This document shows, piece by piece, positions 17,571-24,455 of a stretch of DNA of 64,000 bases; the stretch's first letter is position 1, and every line of letters begins with the position of its first letter. The position numbers were made by a program, and so were the translations under genes. Under the pieces are notes generated by a model, which saw only the letters and a list, made by a program, of their open reading frames with translations, did not search any database and was not told the origin of the DNA. Origin of the DNA: Dinoroseobacter sp. (GTDB lineage: Bacteria; Pseudomonadota; Alphaproteobacteria; Rhodobacterales; Rhodobacteraceae); contig JASJAW010000014.1 in the NCBI GenBank assembly GCA_030066795.1, forward strand, positions 34,797 to 98,796, given 5' to 3'.

Positions 17571-18695
17571 TTAACGCGGGAGGAGCGTCGGGAGCCGGAG
17601 CAACTTGGAGAATGAGAAGCCACGCGCGCTTCGCTTCCTGCCCCGCTCGCCATGAGCGATTACGAGCTGTATTGGGAAGTCCGCATAGTGCTTATGCCCC
17701 GGCACGATATGGCCGAAGGGGAAGTTCGCCATATACTTCTGCCCGGGAACCAGAAGGTCAAAAGGGAAGCGTCCATAGCGGCGGTTGTGCGAAACCTTGT
17801 GGCCGATCGGAACATTGGCCATGTACTTATGGCCTGGTACAATGTGCGCGAACGGGAATTTCGCCATGTATTTCTGACCCGGTACAAGGGAGTTCGTGCC
17901 CTGTTTCCCATTGATAAGAAGCGGGAAGGGCCAATTCGCCATCCGCATTCCCTTTGGCACCAAGTGCCCAAACGGGAACTTCGCTTGAAATTTTTGTCCC
18001 GGAATAAGCAAACCGAAGGGAAACGCACCGTACCGTTTGCTGTGCGGCACAAGCAGGCCGAACGGGAAGGCACCGTACCGCTTTTTGTGAGGCACCAAGA
18101 GACCGATCGGTTTGTCCGCCTGATGCTTGTGCCCCGGGATCAGAAAGTCAAAAGGGAAACGCCCGTACCGTATGCGCCCCGGCACCAAGAGACCGATGGG
18201 CCAACTTGCCATACGACCATGCGGTTCGATCACGGACACTGTTGACGGTTTCCGGCGACTGATCAGGGGGATCGGCCAGTCCGCCATATGGTAATTGGTG
18301 TCACTGGGATCCCGGCGCCGGCTCATCATCAACGGATGGTTTTGCAAAACGCTCGATTTTGGACTCTCTTCGTAGGGAACAAAAGTCTCCTCCGAGAACT
18401 TACCAAGCTCTGCCGCACCCATTTCTGCCATTACTTCGCGCGTCGTCTTGGCAACCGCCAGTGGACGGTAACCCGCACGCACCATTAGGACGGCGCCGCC
18501 CTTGGCGACGCGCTTTTCGTATTCCTTTGCCGTCGTCTTTTCGACATCAGCTTCGACGAGCGTCTCTGCCAGCCCATCGGCGTCATCATAGAAACGTGTG
18601 ATGTCCAACGGGAACCGTCGTCGCTCCACAAGCTCGAAACGCACGGAGAGAGCCTTCTCTGCACTGTCGAAATACCGGGTAATAACTTGTGTCAT
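17571..18695 (-). CDS. LH2-operon protein with thirteen 15-residue repeats, unknown function
   Basis: A 374-residue protein. Residues 1-110 form a small alpha/beta domain (start MTQVITRYFDSAEKAL, later YEKRVAKGGAVLMVRAGYRPL) that resembles, by eye, general-stress-protein-17M/YflT-like domains. Residues 136-346 hold thirteen repeats with consensus K/R-Y/M-A-x-F/W-P-F/I-G-L/H-L/I-V-P-G/H-x, in strict 15-residue register. The aromatic-Pro pairs begin at 140, 165, 180, 195, 210, 225, 240, 255, 280, 295, 310, 325 and 340; two units carry 10-residue insertions. A basic tail follows. There is no signal peptide and no obvious membrane helix. Its ATG overlaps the pucC stop by four bases, so it is translationally coupled to pucC and expressed from the puc promoter. 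I do not recognise the repeat family. Assembly, docking or stabilisation of LH2 is a guess from context. Confidence 0.9.
   Translation of the reverse strand: MTQVITRYFDSAEKALSVRFELVERRRFPLDITRFYDDADGLAETLVEADVEKTTAKEYEKRVAKGGAVLMVRAGYRPLAVAKTTREVMAEMGAAELGKFSEETFVPYEESPKSSVLQNHPLMMSRRRDPSDTNYHMADWPIPLISRRKPSTVSVIEPHGRMASWPIGLLVPGRIRYGRFPFDFLIPGHKHQADKPIGLLVPHKKRYGAFPFGLLVPHSKRYGAFPFGLLIPGQKFQAKFPFGHLVPKGMRMANWPFPLLINGKQGTNSLVPGQKYMAKFPFAHIVPGHKYMANVPIGHKVSHNRRYGRFPFDLLVPGQKYMANFPFGHIVPGHKHYADFPIQLVIAHGERGRKRSARGFSFSKLLRLPTLLPR
17658..18290 (-). repeat. In-frame tandem repeat region, about 45-bp unit
   Basis: The DNA encoding residues 136-346 of the puc-linked protein. Units are about 45 bp and have diverged at the nucleotide level while the protein pattern is kept, for example PFGLLVP, PFGHIVP and PFDLLVP. 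The preserved phase argues for selection on the protein rather than recent slippage. Confidence 0.85.
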
Positions 18696-20131
18696 GGTGC
18701 CTCCACCGGGTTGGATTGTGGACCGCTGGCAACGCGACCAGCCCCGGTCTGGCTAAAGCGCGCGGCAAGCGGAATGGCCACTACAATGGCCAGAGCAAGG
18801 AACACGATTTCGATCGTGAACACTACATTATAGGGTGTGTGGGTCTGAAGTCCCGAAAAGGCCGGAAGTCCGACGAGCACATCGCGGACGATCCCAGCCA
18901 GCGCCACGCCGATTCCGGCGCAGGTCGCCTGGACCGCCCCCCATGCACCAAGCGATAGGCCAATCTGGTCTTTGGGAGCATTTCGAATGGTAGCTGTAAG
19001 GGTACCATGGCCGAAAAGCCCGGCCCCCACTCCGGTCGCTAGAGTGCCTACCACGAACAAGGACGGTCCAATTAGAGCCGATGAGACGATCACGGCAATG
19101 AAGCCTGGGATGCCAATGATTGCGCCGAACGCTGCCAGCCGAATTGGCGATCCGCCAATTGATAGCGCGCGCGATGCGATCCCGAACCCTATCAGCGTCC
19201 CGCCTGCGAGAATGGCCGTCAGTTTTGTGGTCTGGGCAACCGAGAAGCCTAGCGCTTGGCCGCCATAGGGTTCGAGTAGGACATCTGCCATGCCAAAACC
19301 AAAGGTCCCAAGCCCAATCATCAAGAGAAGCTGAATGGTGCCCGGCCGTGCGATCAGTGTGCTCCACGCATCCCGGAAATAAACGCGGGGCGCAATTTCC
19401 ATCTCCCGTGCGCGTTCGCGATTGCGGGATTCCTGTTTCCATAGGGCAAGAAGGTTGAGGCCAACTGTTACAACTGCCGAACCTTGAATCACCTGGATCA
19501 GGCGGCCAGGCGTGTAGTTGGTGAGCAGCGCCCCGTAAATAAGCGCGCTGACAACCATACCAAAGAGAAGCATCACGTACATCAGGCCAACGACTTTTGG
19601 ATGGTCTTCTTCCTTCACGAGGTCGGTCGCCAACGCGAGCCCAACCGTTTGGACGATGTGAAGCCCCGCGCCGACCAATAGAAAGGCCAGCGCAGCGGAG
19701 GACAGTCCGACCCAACGCGGGGCGTCGACGGCCTCGCCGTAGCCCGACAGCACAAGCAGCGCGAACGGCATGATCGCAAACCCGCCGAATTGGTACATTG
19801 TACCCTTCCAGATGTAAGGGACCCGGCGCCAGCCGAGGGCGGAGCGGTGTGTATCTGATTTAAATCCTATCAGCGTGCGCAAGGGCGCAAAAATCAGCGG
19901 CAATGCCAGCATGCCCGCGACCAGTGTCGCGGGTACAGCCAGTTCCACGATCATGACGCGGTTGAGGGTCCCGACGAGCAGCACCAACGCCATGCCGACG
20001 GTGACTTGGAAGAGGGACAGTCGCATCAATCGCGACAGCGGGACCTCAGCGGTAGCGACGTCTGCGAAGGGCAGATAACGCGGCGCTATAGAGGCCAGAT
20101 TGCGCAGGGCGAAGGCGCGGTAATCAAACAT
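18692..20131 (-). CDS. pucC: PucC, LH2 assembly / BCH2-family transporter-like protein
   Basis: A 479-residue polytopic membrane protein of the PucC/LhaA/Bch2 branch of the major facilitator superfamily, needed for assembly of LH2 in purple bacteria. It shows about 12 membrane helices and the family segments LRTLIGFKSDTHRSALGWRRVPYIWKG and GLGTFGFGMADVLLEPYGG (shortened here in reading: the first spans about residues 90-116). The ATG at 20131 (MFDYRAF) has AGAAGAG upstream and is preferred to a start at 20152. It lies downstream of pucA after a GC-rich hairpin, and overlaps the repeat-protein gene. Confidence 0.94.
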   Translation of the reverse strand: MFDYRAFALRNLASIAPRYLPFADVATAEVPLSRLMRLSLFQVTVGMALVLLVGTLNRVMIVELAVPATLVAGMLALPLIFAPLRTLIGFKSDTHRSALGWRRVPYIWKGTMYQFGGFAIMPFALLVLSGYGEAVDAPRWVGLSSAALAFLLVGAGLHIVQTVGLALATDLVKEEDHPKVVGLMYVMLLFGMVVSALIYGALLTNYTPGRLIQVIQGSAVVTVGLNLLALWKQESRNRERAREMEIAPRVYFRDAWSTLIARPGTIQLLLMIGLGTFGFGMADVLLEPYGGQALGFSVAQTTKLTAILAGGTLIGFGIASRALSIGGSPIRLAAFGAIIGIPGFIAVIVSSALIGPSLFVVGTLATGVGAGLFGHGTLTATIRNAPKDQIGLSLGAWGAVQATCAGIGVALAGIVRDVLVGLPAFSGLQTHTPYNVVFTIEIVFLALAIVVAIPLAARFSQTGAGRVASGPQSNPVEAP

Positions 20132-20201
20132 GTCTCTTCTCTGCAGTCCCACTCCTGGGGCCGCCCCCTTGGCGGAACGACCACAGGTATCCGGAGGGGT
20201 T

Positions 20202-20226
20202 GCCCGCGGGCGACACCGCCCGGGGC
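20202..20226 (-). promoter_or_regulatory. Intercistronic hairpin between pucA and pucC
   Basis: GC-rich imperfect stem: GCCCGCGGGCG (20202-20212), four-base loop, CGCCCGGGGC (20217-20226). There is no T run, so it is more likely an RNA-stabilising or attenuating structure than a full terminator. In other purple bacteria such structures let pucBA transcripts exceed pucC transcripts; applying that here is inference. Confidence 0.6.
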
Positions 20227-20244
20227 AGAAAATCGCCGGGGCGA

Positions 20245-20583
20245 TCAGAGGTGGGGTGGTGGGGCAGCTGAGGCGAGGACCTCCTCCGCCTGAAGCACAG
20301 CCTTGGCAACGGTCCCGTCAGGCAGGACCACGGTAACCTCTCGTGCGCCTTCATTCGCATCGAGGACATATGCCGCCTTGGCAGTTTCCGCATCCGGAAC
20401 GGTTGTGGCCGCAGCCATTTCGTCACCCGTTCCCAGCGGCTGGCCGGACAGGAAGTCCGACACCCACGAGGTGTTGCTGAGCACAGCGACGTGAACCGCG
20501 AACGATCCAACGGCAACTGCACCAAGAAACACCGGCACCCCTACAGCCGGGGGCACGACAAGCCACATTTTTGCGTTGTTCAT
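20245..20583 (-). CDS. pucA: LH2 alpha subunit PucA with C-terminal extension
   Basis: The alpha polypeptide of the peripheral light-harvesting complex. The start MNNAKMWLVVPP and a single helix with BChl-ligand His31 match LH2 alpha chains in register. Positions 44 and 45, which hydrogen-bond the B850 pigments when they are Tyr/Trp or Tyr/Tyr, are Phe and Leu (codons 20452-20454 and 20449-20451). This is the pair found in B800-820 type complexes. The chain does not end near residue 54 but continues to 112 with an Ala/Val/Thr/Glu-rich soluble tail; an extended alpha chain is also known for Puc2A of Rhodobacter sphaeroides. It is second in the operon, 12 bases after pucB. Confidence 0.95.
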   Translation of the reverse strand: MNNAKMWLVVPPAVGVPVFLGAVAVGSFAVHVAVLSNTSWVSDFLSGQPLGTGDEMAAATTVPDAETAKAAYVLDANEGAREVTVVLPDGTVAKAVLQAEEVLASAAPPPHL

Positions 20584-20595
20584 AACGTTTTCCCC

Positions 20596-20751
20596 TTAGC
20601 CGAGCCAAGGCGTCGTGAACGCCACAAGAATATGGGCAAGAAGCGCTAGGGCCCCGAATACACGGGTGCCGTCGATGAGGTAGCTGTGAACCTCTTCGGC
20701 TTCTTTAAGGTTCAGACCTGTCGGCCAAACCTTATCTGGATCTTCGGACAT
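20596..20751 (-). CDS. pucB: LH2 beta subunit PucB
   Basis: A 51-residue beta polypeptide of LH2. Residues MSEDPDKVWPTGLN lead to the membrane helix. His22 (in EVHSYL) and His40 (in LLAHILVAF) occupy the positions of the B800-region and B850 histidines, and the chain ends TTPWLG as expected. The frame is open upstream to 20976, but the ATG at 20751 is preceded by GGAGGAG at good spacing. It is the first gene of the operon. Confidence 0.96.
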   Translation of the reverse strand: MSEDPDKVWPTGLNLKEAEEVHSYLIDGTRVFGALALLAHILVAFTTPWLG

Positions 20752-20784
20752 GTCCGATCTCCTCCATGGTTGGTCTTGGAAATC

Positions 20785-20820
20785 AGAGGATGACGATACG
20801 GAGACAAGCCACGTCATCCT
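20785..20820 (-). promoter_or_regulatory. Stem-loop in the pucB 5' untranslated leader
   Basis: Perfect 10-bp inverted repeat GAGGATGACG (20785-20794) and CGTCATCCTC (20811-20820) with a 16-base loop, 20 bases upstream of the pucB ribosome site. A leader stem-loop could protect or regulate the puc message. It is seen directly; the role is inferred. Confidence 0.65.
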
Positions 20821-20868
20821 CGCGACTCCACGACGCTGCCGCGGACGACACCGTCGATTCCTCAAGAG

Positions 20869-20886
20869 TGTCCAGTTTGGTTTACA
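20869..20886 (-). promoter_or_regulatory. PpsR/CrtJ-type operator, promoter-proximal copy
   Basis: TGT-N12-ACA palindrome (TGTCCAGTTTGGTTTACA), the recognition pattern of the photosynthesis repressor PpsR/CrtJ. Read on the minus strand it contains TAAACC, a candidate -10 element for pucB, 16 bases from the CTGACA inside the distal copy. Confidence 0.75.
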
Positions 20887-20900
20887 AAGTAAATAGTAAA

Positions 20901-20918
20901 TGTCAGTTGACATAGACA
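20901..20918 (-). promoter_or_regulatory. PpsR/CrtJ-type operator, distal copy with candidate -35
   Basis: A second perfect TGT-N12-ACA site (TGTCAGTTGACATAGACA), 32 bp centre-to-centre from the first, that is about three helical turns. On the minus strand its end reads CTGACA, a candidate -35 hexamer. Cooperative binding at two such sites over a sigma-70 promoter is the known repression mode of PpsR at puc and bch genes. Confidence 0.75.
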
Positions 20919-21307
20919 GGTGGCGACCTAGACGCTTCAAACAGACATAAACAGGCTGGAACCACCCATTAGGCAAGCGTCAAAATGTGACTACAGTCGT
21001 TTCTTCGGGACCGGCCCAACCGCTTGACCGGAAAAAAAGGAATGAATGCGTGGGAGTGGACAGACCTGCGCGATGCTACAGACACCACTAAGGCCCAGTG
21101 CGTCTAGAGCTTGGCTTCAAAGGGAAATTGGTCGGAGTCAGGCTTGAAGTAAACAGATAAGCTGGATCACCGTGAGTAGCAGACTTGCCCTGTTTGTTCA
21201 GACACCAGTGCACCGCAGCCTACCCACTCAGGCTGTCACGCGCCGCCTTCGGTGCTCCGTAGGGAATGCACCTGCGTTTCAAAAAGAACCGCAGATGCAC
21301 TTCATCA
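20919..21307. other. Gap upstream of the puc promoter
   Basis: No convincing gene. A stem with arms near TGCACCTGCG (21267-21276) and CGCAGATGCA (21290-21299), one mismatch, lies just after the cytochrome c stop and could end that leftward transcript, though no T run follows. Confidence 0.4.
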
Positions 21308-21775
21308 CTAGGGTTGTTGGATAGACTGAATGTAAAAAACAAGTTCAAGCACCCGCGCACGCACGGCTGCTTCTCCTCCATAAGGTCCGAACTTGTCTCC
21401 GGCTTCAGCTTTGTAGCGTGCTCCCCACACGGGCATTTCCCATCCCTCGCTGTGACGCACGCCGTGGGCCCCTAGCGTAGTCCTCCCATCTATAACCTGG
21501 AACACCTCCAGAAGAGGAAACACGCCCTCGTTATTGGTCGAAATCTGGGTCAGATCTGTGGGCTGAACTGTAAGGAACTCGGCCATCGGGCCATCTCCCC
21601 TACCGCCGACACCATGGCAAGCCAGGCATGAGGCCGCGTATTCATCGGCTCCGATAACGGCTTCCTCGGCCTTCAGGCCCGCCGGAGATAAAGCCAGTAA
21701 CAGTCCAACAGCCAAGGCCGGCACCACCGAAATCGGCATGCTAAAAGGTACGCAAAAGCGCTGAATTTTTTTCAT
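21308..21775 (-). CDS. Secreted single-heme cytochrome c
   Basis: A 155-residue class I-like cytochrome c. A signal peptide spans residues 1-36 (cleavage near GLKAEE), followed by the heme site CLACH (C50, C53, H54) with GVGGRGDGP downstream. A candidate distal Met lies in EMPVWGARY. The ATG at 21775 is preceded by GGAGGTGGGG, better than the upstream frame start at 21802. An FNR-type box lies 58 bases upstream. Its redox partner is not apparent. Confidence 0.9.
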   Translation of the reverse strand: MKKIQRFCVPFSMPISVVPALAVGLLLALSPAGLKAEEAVIGADEYAASCLACHGVGGRGDGPMAEFLTVQPTDLTQISTNNEGVFPLLEVFQVIDGRTTLGAHGVRHSEGWEMPVWGARYKAEAGDKFGPYGGEAAVRARVLELVFYIQSIQQP

Positions 21776-21832
21776 ATCCCCACCTCCCAAATGCAAGGGC
21801 ATTGAGGGTCGTCATTTTCTCGCTGTTCCGCA

Positions 21833-21846
21833 TTGATCTAGCGCAA
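21833..21846. promoter_or_regulatory. FNR/FnrL-like box between cytochrome c and unknown secreted protein
   Basis: TTGATCTAGCGCAA compared with consensus TTGAT-N4-ATCAA: the left half is perfect and the right half matches three of five. It lies 58 bases from the cytochrome c start and 83 from the divergent gene, so either or both could be controlled. Confidence 0.5.
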
Positions 21847-21928
21847 ATCCAGATTCGCAATTTGCAACTATGCTGGTTTCCCTCTCGGACAGCCATTCTG
21901 CTGCGCCGAGGAAATGAGGGAGGATACT

Positions 21929-22696
21929 ATGGGACTATCTGCAAGACTCGTAGCAGCGCTGGCTGTTACACAAACCATGGCATTCGGGGTGGTTGCAGCG
22001 GAAACGCTGGTCGGTTCCAACATTGATAGCCGGTTAATTATGGCTTTCGATGGCACCGGTGACTGGGCACAGGCCCATATGCCAGACGGGTGGACTGCCG
22101 TTGCCTTTCCTGGCGGACCAATGAAAGGCGCAACAACGGCTATGGTGCTTATTGATCGGCATCTCGCGCGTGATGCTGAGGGTAATCCATTGGACCCCTC
22201 TGAAACACGCAGCTCTGCAATCGTTGCACTTGGAACCCATCCTGAAAAGGAAGGCGCACGGCTATTCGTCTTGCGTCAATACGAGATCGGCACCCAAGGC
22301 GGAGCGTATGGCACGTCAATTCCGGCGGCCATTACGCACAACCAGAGTCTGGAAGGAGACGATGGAAAAGCGCGCATGCGGCGCGAAATGTGGTCCTTCG
22401 CGCCCAGCACTGGCGGCGAGATGAAGGTGGACCTGACATATCAAGCGGGTACGCCCGTATGGACGTCTGGCGAAATGCGCCCTTACTCGCCCGTCGATAC
22501 CGATTTTCATCGCATCTACCGCTATGATCAGTTGGTCGATGTCGCAATGAGCGAAGGGCTTGAAAAGAGCCTTGATGGAGAAATCAAGATCGACTGTTCA
22601 ATCGCTGAATTGGCTGATCATTTTGACGGAACCGAAGAACTGCTCGCAGTGTTGGAGGTACCGATGTACGTACGCGAGGTTTCCTTGCCGTACTAA
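21929..22696 (+). CDS. Hypothetical exported protein
   Basis: A 255-residue protein I do not recognise. It has a signal peptide (MGLSARLVAALAV...VVAAET, about 1-25). The mature part is acidic with no cysteines apart from one near the C-terminus (IDCSIAEL), and no repeats or membrane helices. The ATG at 21929 has GGGAGG six bases upstream. It is divergent from the cytochrome c gene and shares the region with an FNR-like box, so it may be a periplasmic protein of microaerobic metabolism; that is inference only. Confidence 0.8.
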   Translation: MGLSARLVAALAVTQTMAFGVVAAETLVGSNIDSRLIMAFDGTGDWAQAHMPDGWTAVAFPGGPMKGATTAMVLIDRHLARDAEGNPLDPSETRSSAIVALGTHPEKEGARLFVLRQYEIGTQGGAYGTSIPAAITHNQSLEGDDGKARMRREMWSFAPSTGGEMKVDLTYQAGTPVWTSGEMRPYSPVDTDFHRIYRYDQLVDVAMSEGLEKSLDGEIKIDCSIAELADHFDGTEELLAVLEVPMYVREVSLPY

Positions 22697-22711
22697 ACAG
22701 AGATCGCAGGG

Positions 22712-22735
22712 CGGCCCGTCAGTTTTGGCGGGCCG
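22712..22735 (+). terminator. Hairpin after the hypothetical exported protein
   Basis: Arms CGGCCCG (22712-22718) and CGGGCCG (22729-22735) around a 10-base loop, 16 bases after the stop codon and followed by TCTTCGTC. A probable terminator, although the T-rich tail is weak. Confidence 0.6.
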
Positions 22736-23025
22736 TCTTCGTCAAAGACGACTTACAGCGGCACCGGCTTGAGATACCCGGGGATCCGCATAGTCGAAAA
22801 TGAAGAATCTGTTGATCCTTGGGTTCGTTTCTGGCTGCTGTGCACTGGTGGTAGCCCTGCATCATGTCGTTGTCATAGCCACCCGCGGCTCGGCGTTCTC
22901 AAATGCATTTTCAGACACATGCCAAATGTTCCACGGCGGGACGAACTCTGGGTCCGGCAAGTATCCGCGGCCATTTCAGGCCACGGCGGGAGTCATAAGA
23001 AACGTTCGTTGCAGAAAAATTTACC
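22736..23025. other. Gap with one doubtful small reading frame
   Basis: No confident gene. A frame starting at 22800 on the plus strand begins MKNLLILGFVSGCCALVVAL, which resembles a signal or membrane segment, but it has no clear ribosome site, its later part looks non-coding, and it runs antisense into the uspA-like gene. Confidence 0.35.
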
Positions 23026-23433
23026 TTACCTCAGCACATGAACAGCGCATTTGGCCTGCCGCACCACCCGACTCGCAGTAGAGCCAATAAAGAAGTCCTG
23101 CAATCCGGGCCTGTGCGAGTCGATAATGATACAATCGACATCGTTTTCCTGCGCATAGGTCAGTATAGCTTGGCCCGCGTGCCCACTGATCACGACAGGT
23201 TTCACTCCGGTTATCCCCCCAAGCTCGGCCTTAAGTTCCACTTCCGCTTCAGAGTGGCGGTTCGCTAGGTGCTCCTGTGGGATGTAGTTCGCAGCATAAA
23301 CAGGAATCTCTTCCATCACGTTCAATGCCGTGATCGTGGCGTTTTCACTAGCCAGAGCGCTGGCTACCTCTAGGGCCTTTCCACTGGTCGGCGAGTGATC
23401 GAGCGCAATCGCAACAAGGATATTCGTGTACAT
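23026..23433 (-). CDS. Universal stress protein (UspA family)
   Basis: A 135-residue single Usp domain starting MYTNILVAIALDHSP, with SALASENATITALNVMEEIPVY and a C-terminal VVRQAKCAVHVLR strand. The nucleotide loop usually written G-2x-G-9x-G-S/T is partly altered here: SHRPGLQDFFIGSTASRVV. The ATG at 23433 follows AAGGAGGAG and replaces the longer frame start at 23508. An FNR-like box lies 52 bases upstream. UspA proteins of this type are common members of anaerobic (FNR) regulons. Confidence 0.92.
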   Translation of the reverse strand: MYTNILVAIALDHSPTSGKALEVASALASENATITALNVMEEIPVYAANYIPQEHLANRHSEAEVELKAELGGITGVKPVVISGHAGQAILTYAQENDVDCIIIDSHRPGLQDFFIGSTASRVVRQAKCAVHVLR

Positions 23434-23484
23434 TGTTAGTCTCCTCCTTCCGAAGGAGTATTGCACAAAGCCCCGGAGAACGGC

Positions 23485-23498
23485 TTGACCCATCTCAA
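23485..23498 (-). promoter_or_regulatory. FNR/FnrL-like box upstream of uspA-like gene
   Basis: TTGACCCATCTCAA, four of five matches in each half to TTGAT-N4-ATCAA, 52 bases upstream of the Usp start. The position fits class II activation with a short leader. Confidence 0.5.
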
Positions 23499-23625
23499 CC
23501 CCCGGCAATGCTTTGCTTTTTATTTTGCACAGACCTCACGGAGACGCCCACTGTACTTGGTGAGACCGTTGTAGTTCTCCGAAGAACCAGAAGCGCTGCT
23601 GTTTGAGCAAACTAACAGAGAACCC

Positions 23626-23639
23626 TTGATTGGAATCAA
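23626..23639 (+). promoter_or_regulatory. Perfect FNR/FnrL box upstream of hsp20-like gene
   Basis: TTGATTGGAATCAA is an exact match to TTGAT-N4-ATCAA. It lies 61-74 bases upstream of the Hsp20 ATG. It suggests oxygen-responsive control of the small heat-shock protein. Confidence 0.75.
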
Positions 23640-23699
23640 AGCGAACGGAGTGTCGCCCGTCCAGAATGCTTCCGGCTAGTCATCAAAGGGAGTGTTGAG

Positions 23700-24116
23700 A
23701 TGGTCGAGAAATCACACACGAGCGGCTTCTGGCCCGCAATATATGACCCACTGCGCCATATGGGCGAACGCGTGGCCGAATGGCTTGCGCCCGCCTCTGA
23801 AGCGGCCGAAGACAAGGACGCGTATCGGATTGCAGTAGAACTGCCGGGTGTCGAAGAGAAGGACATCGACCTAAGCATCGAAGATGGCGTGGTCACTCTA
23901 AAGGGCGAAAAACGGACACAACGAGAGGAGAGCGGGGAGACGTGGTTCTTCTCCGAGCGACAGTATGGTTCGTTCAGCCGGTCTTTCCGATTGCCGCCCG
24001 ATGCCGACTCCAGCAAAATCGACGCGCACCTGAAGGACGGCGTTTTGACGGTTAGCATCGGTAAGGCAAAACCCGCAGCGCCTGAAAGCTCTAAGGTCCA
24101 GATCAGAAAAGGCTGA
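23700..24116 (+). CDS. Hsp20/alpha-crystallin small heat-shock protein
   Basis: A 138-residue ATP-independent chaperone. It has an N-terminal arm with FWPAIYDPLRHMGERV, an alpha-crystallin domain from about 37 to 125 (YRIAVELPGVEEKDIDLSI, GVVTLKGEK, SRSFRLPPDAD), and the conserved LKDGVLTVSI motif followed by a basic tail. The ATG at 23700 has AAGGGAG upstream. A perfect FNR-type box precedes it, pointing to induction under low oxygen. Confidence 0.94.
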   Translation: MVEKSHTSGFWPAIYDPLRHMGERVAEWLAPASEAAEDKDAYRIAVELPGVEEKDIDLSIEDGVVTLKGEKRTQREESGETWFFSERQYGSFSRSFRLPPDADSSKIDAHLKDGVLTVSIGKAKPAAPESSKVQIRKG

Positions 24117-24455
24117 CCGCCCGTCGATATAGATGGTTGAGGGGAATTATCACTTGCGGCTCTGAACGCAACAAAACGCCAATCGCTGCAATGCCAGCGC
24201 AGAGCCCTTAGTCATGCGAAGGCACATCCGACCTACAGGTGCTGCAGGAGAGGGCGTAGCCTGCAAAAACTCCACAACATGAATGGCTCCGGACTAGCAT
24301 CAGGCCTTGCCGTTGTTCACGGCTTTTTCTGTGACAGTCGACGATGAACGGCGCGTGTCAGTCGATGCGTGCGACAGGGAATGTATTGAGTCTTTTTTGC
24401 TTCGTGCTGACGGCCGTTGGCCCTTACCTTACGACGGGCTTGAGGAAGGGTCAGG
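24117..24455. other. Gap after hsp20, no gene seen
   Basis: About 340 bp. Reading frames here are shadows of the small membrane protein on the opposite strand or are short and unsupported. No clear operator was found. Confidence 0.4.

Noticed and set aside
17658..18290. CRISPR array or simple minisatellite in the 45-bp repeats
   Set aside because: Repeats are contiguous without spacers, lie within one reading frame and are diverged in DNA while keeping a protein pattern.
22800..23081. Possible 93-residue secreted protein
   Set aside because: No ribosome site, overlaps the uspA-like gene in antisense, later residues look random; only the first 20 resemble a signal peptide.
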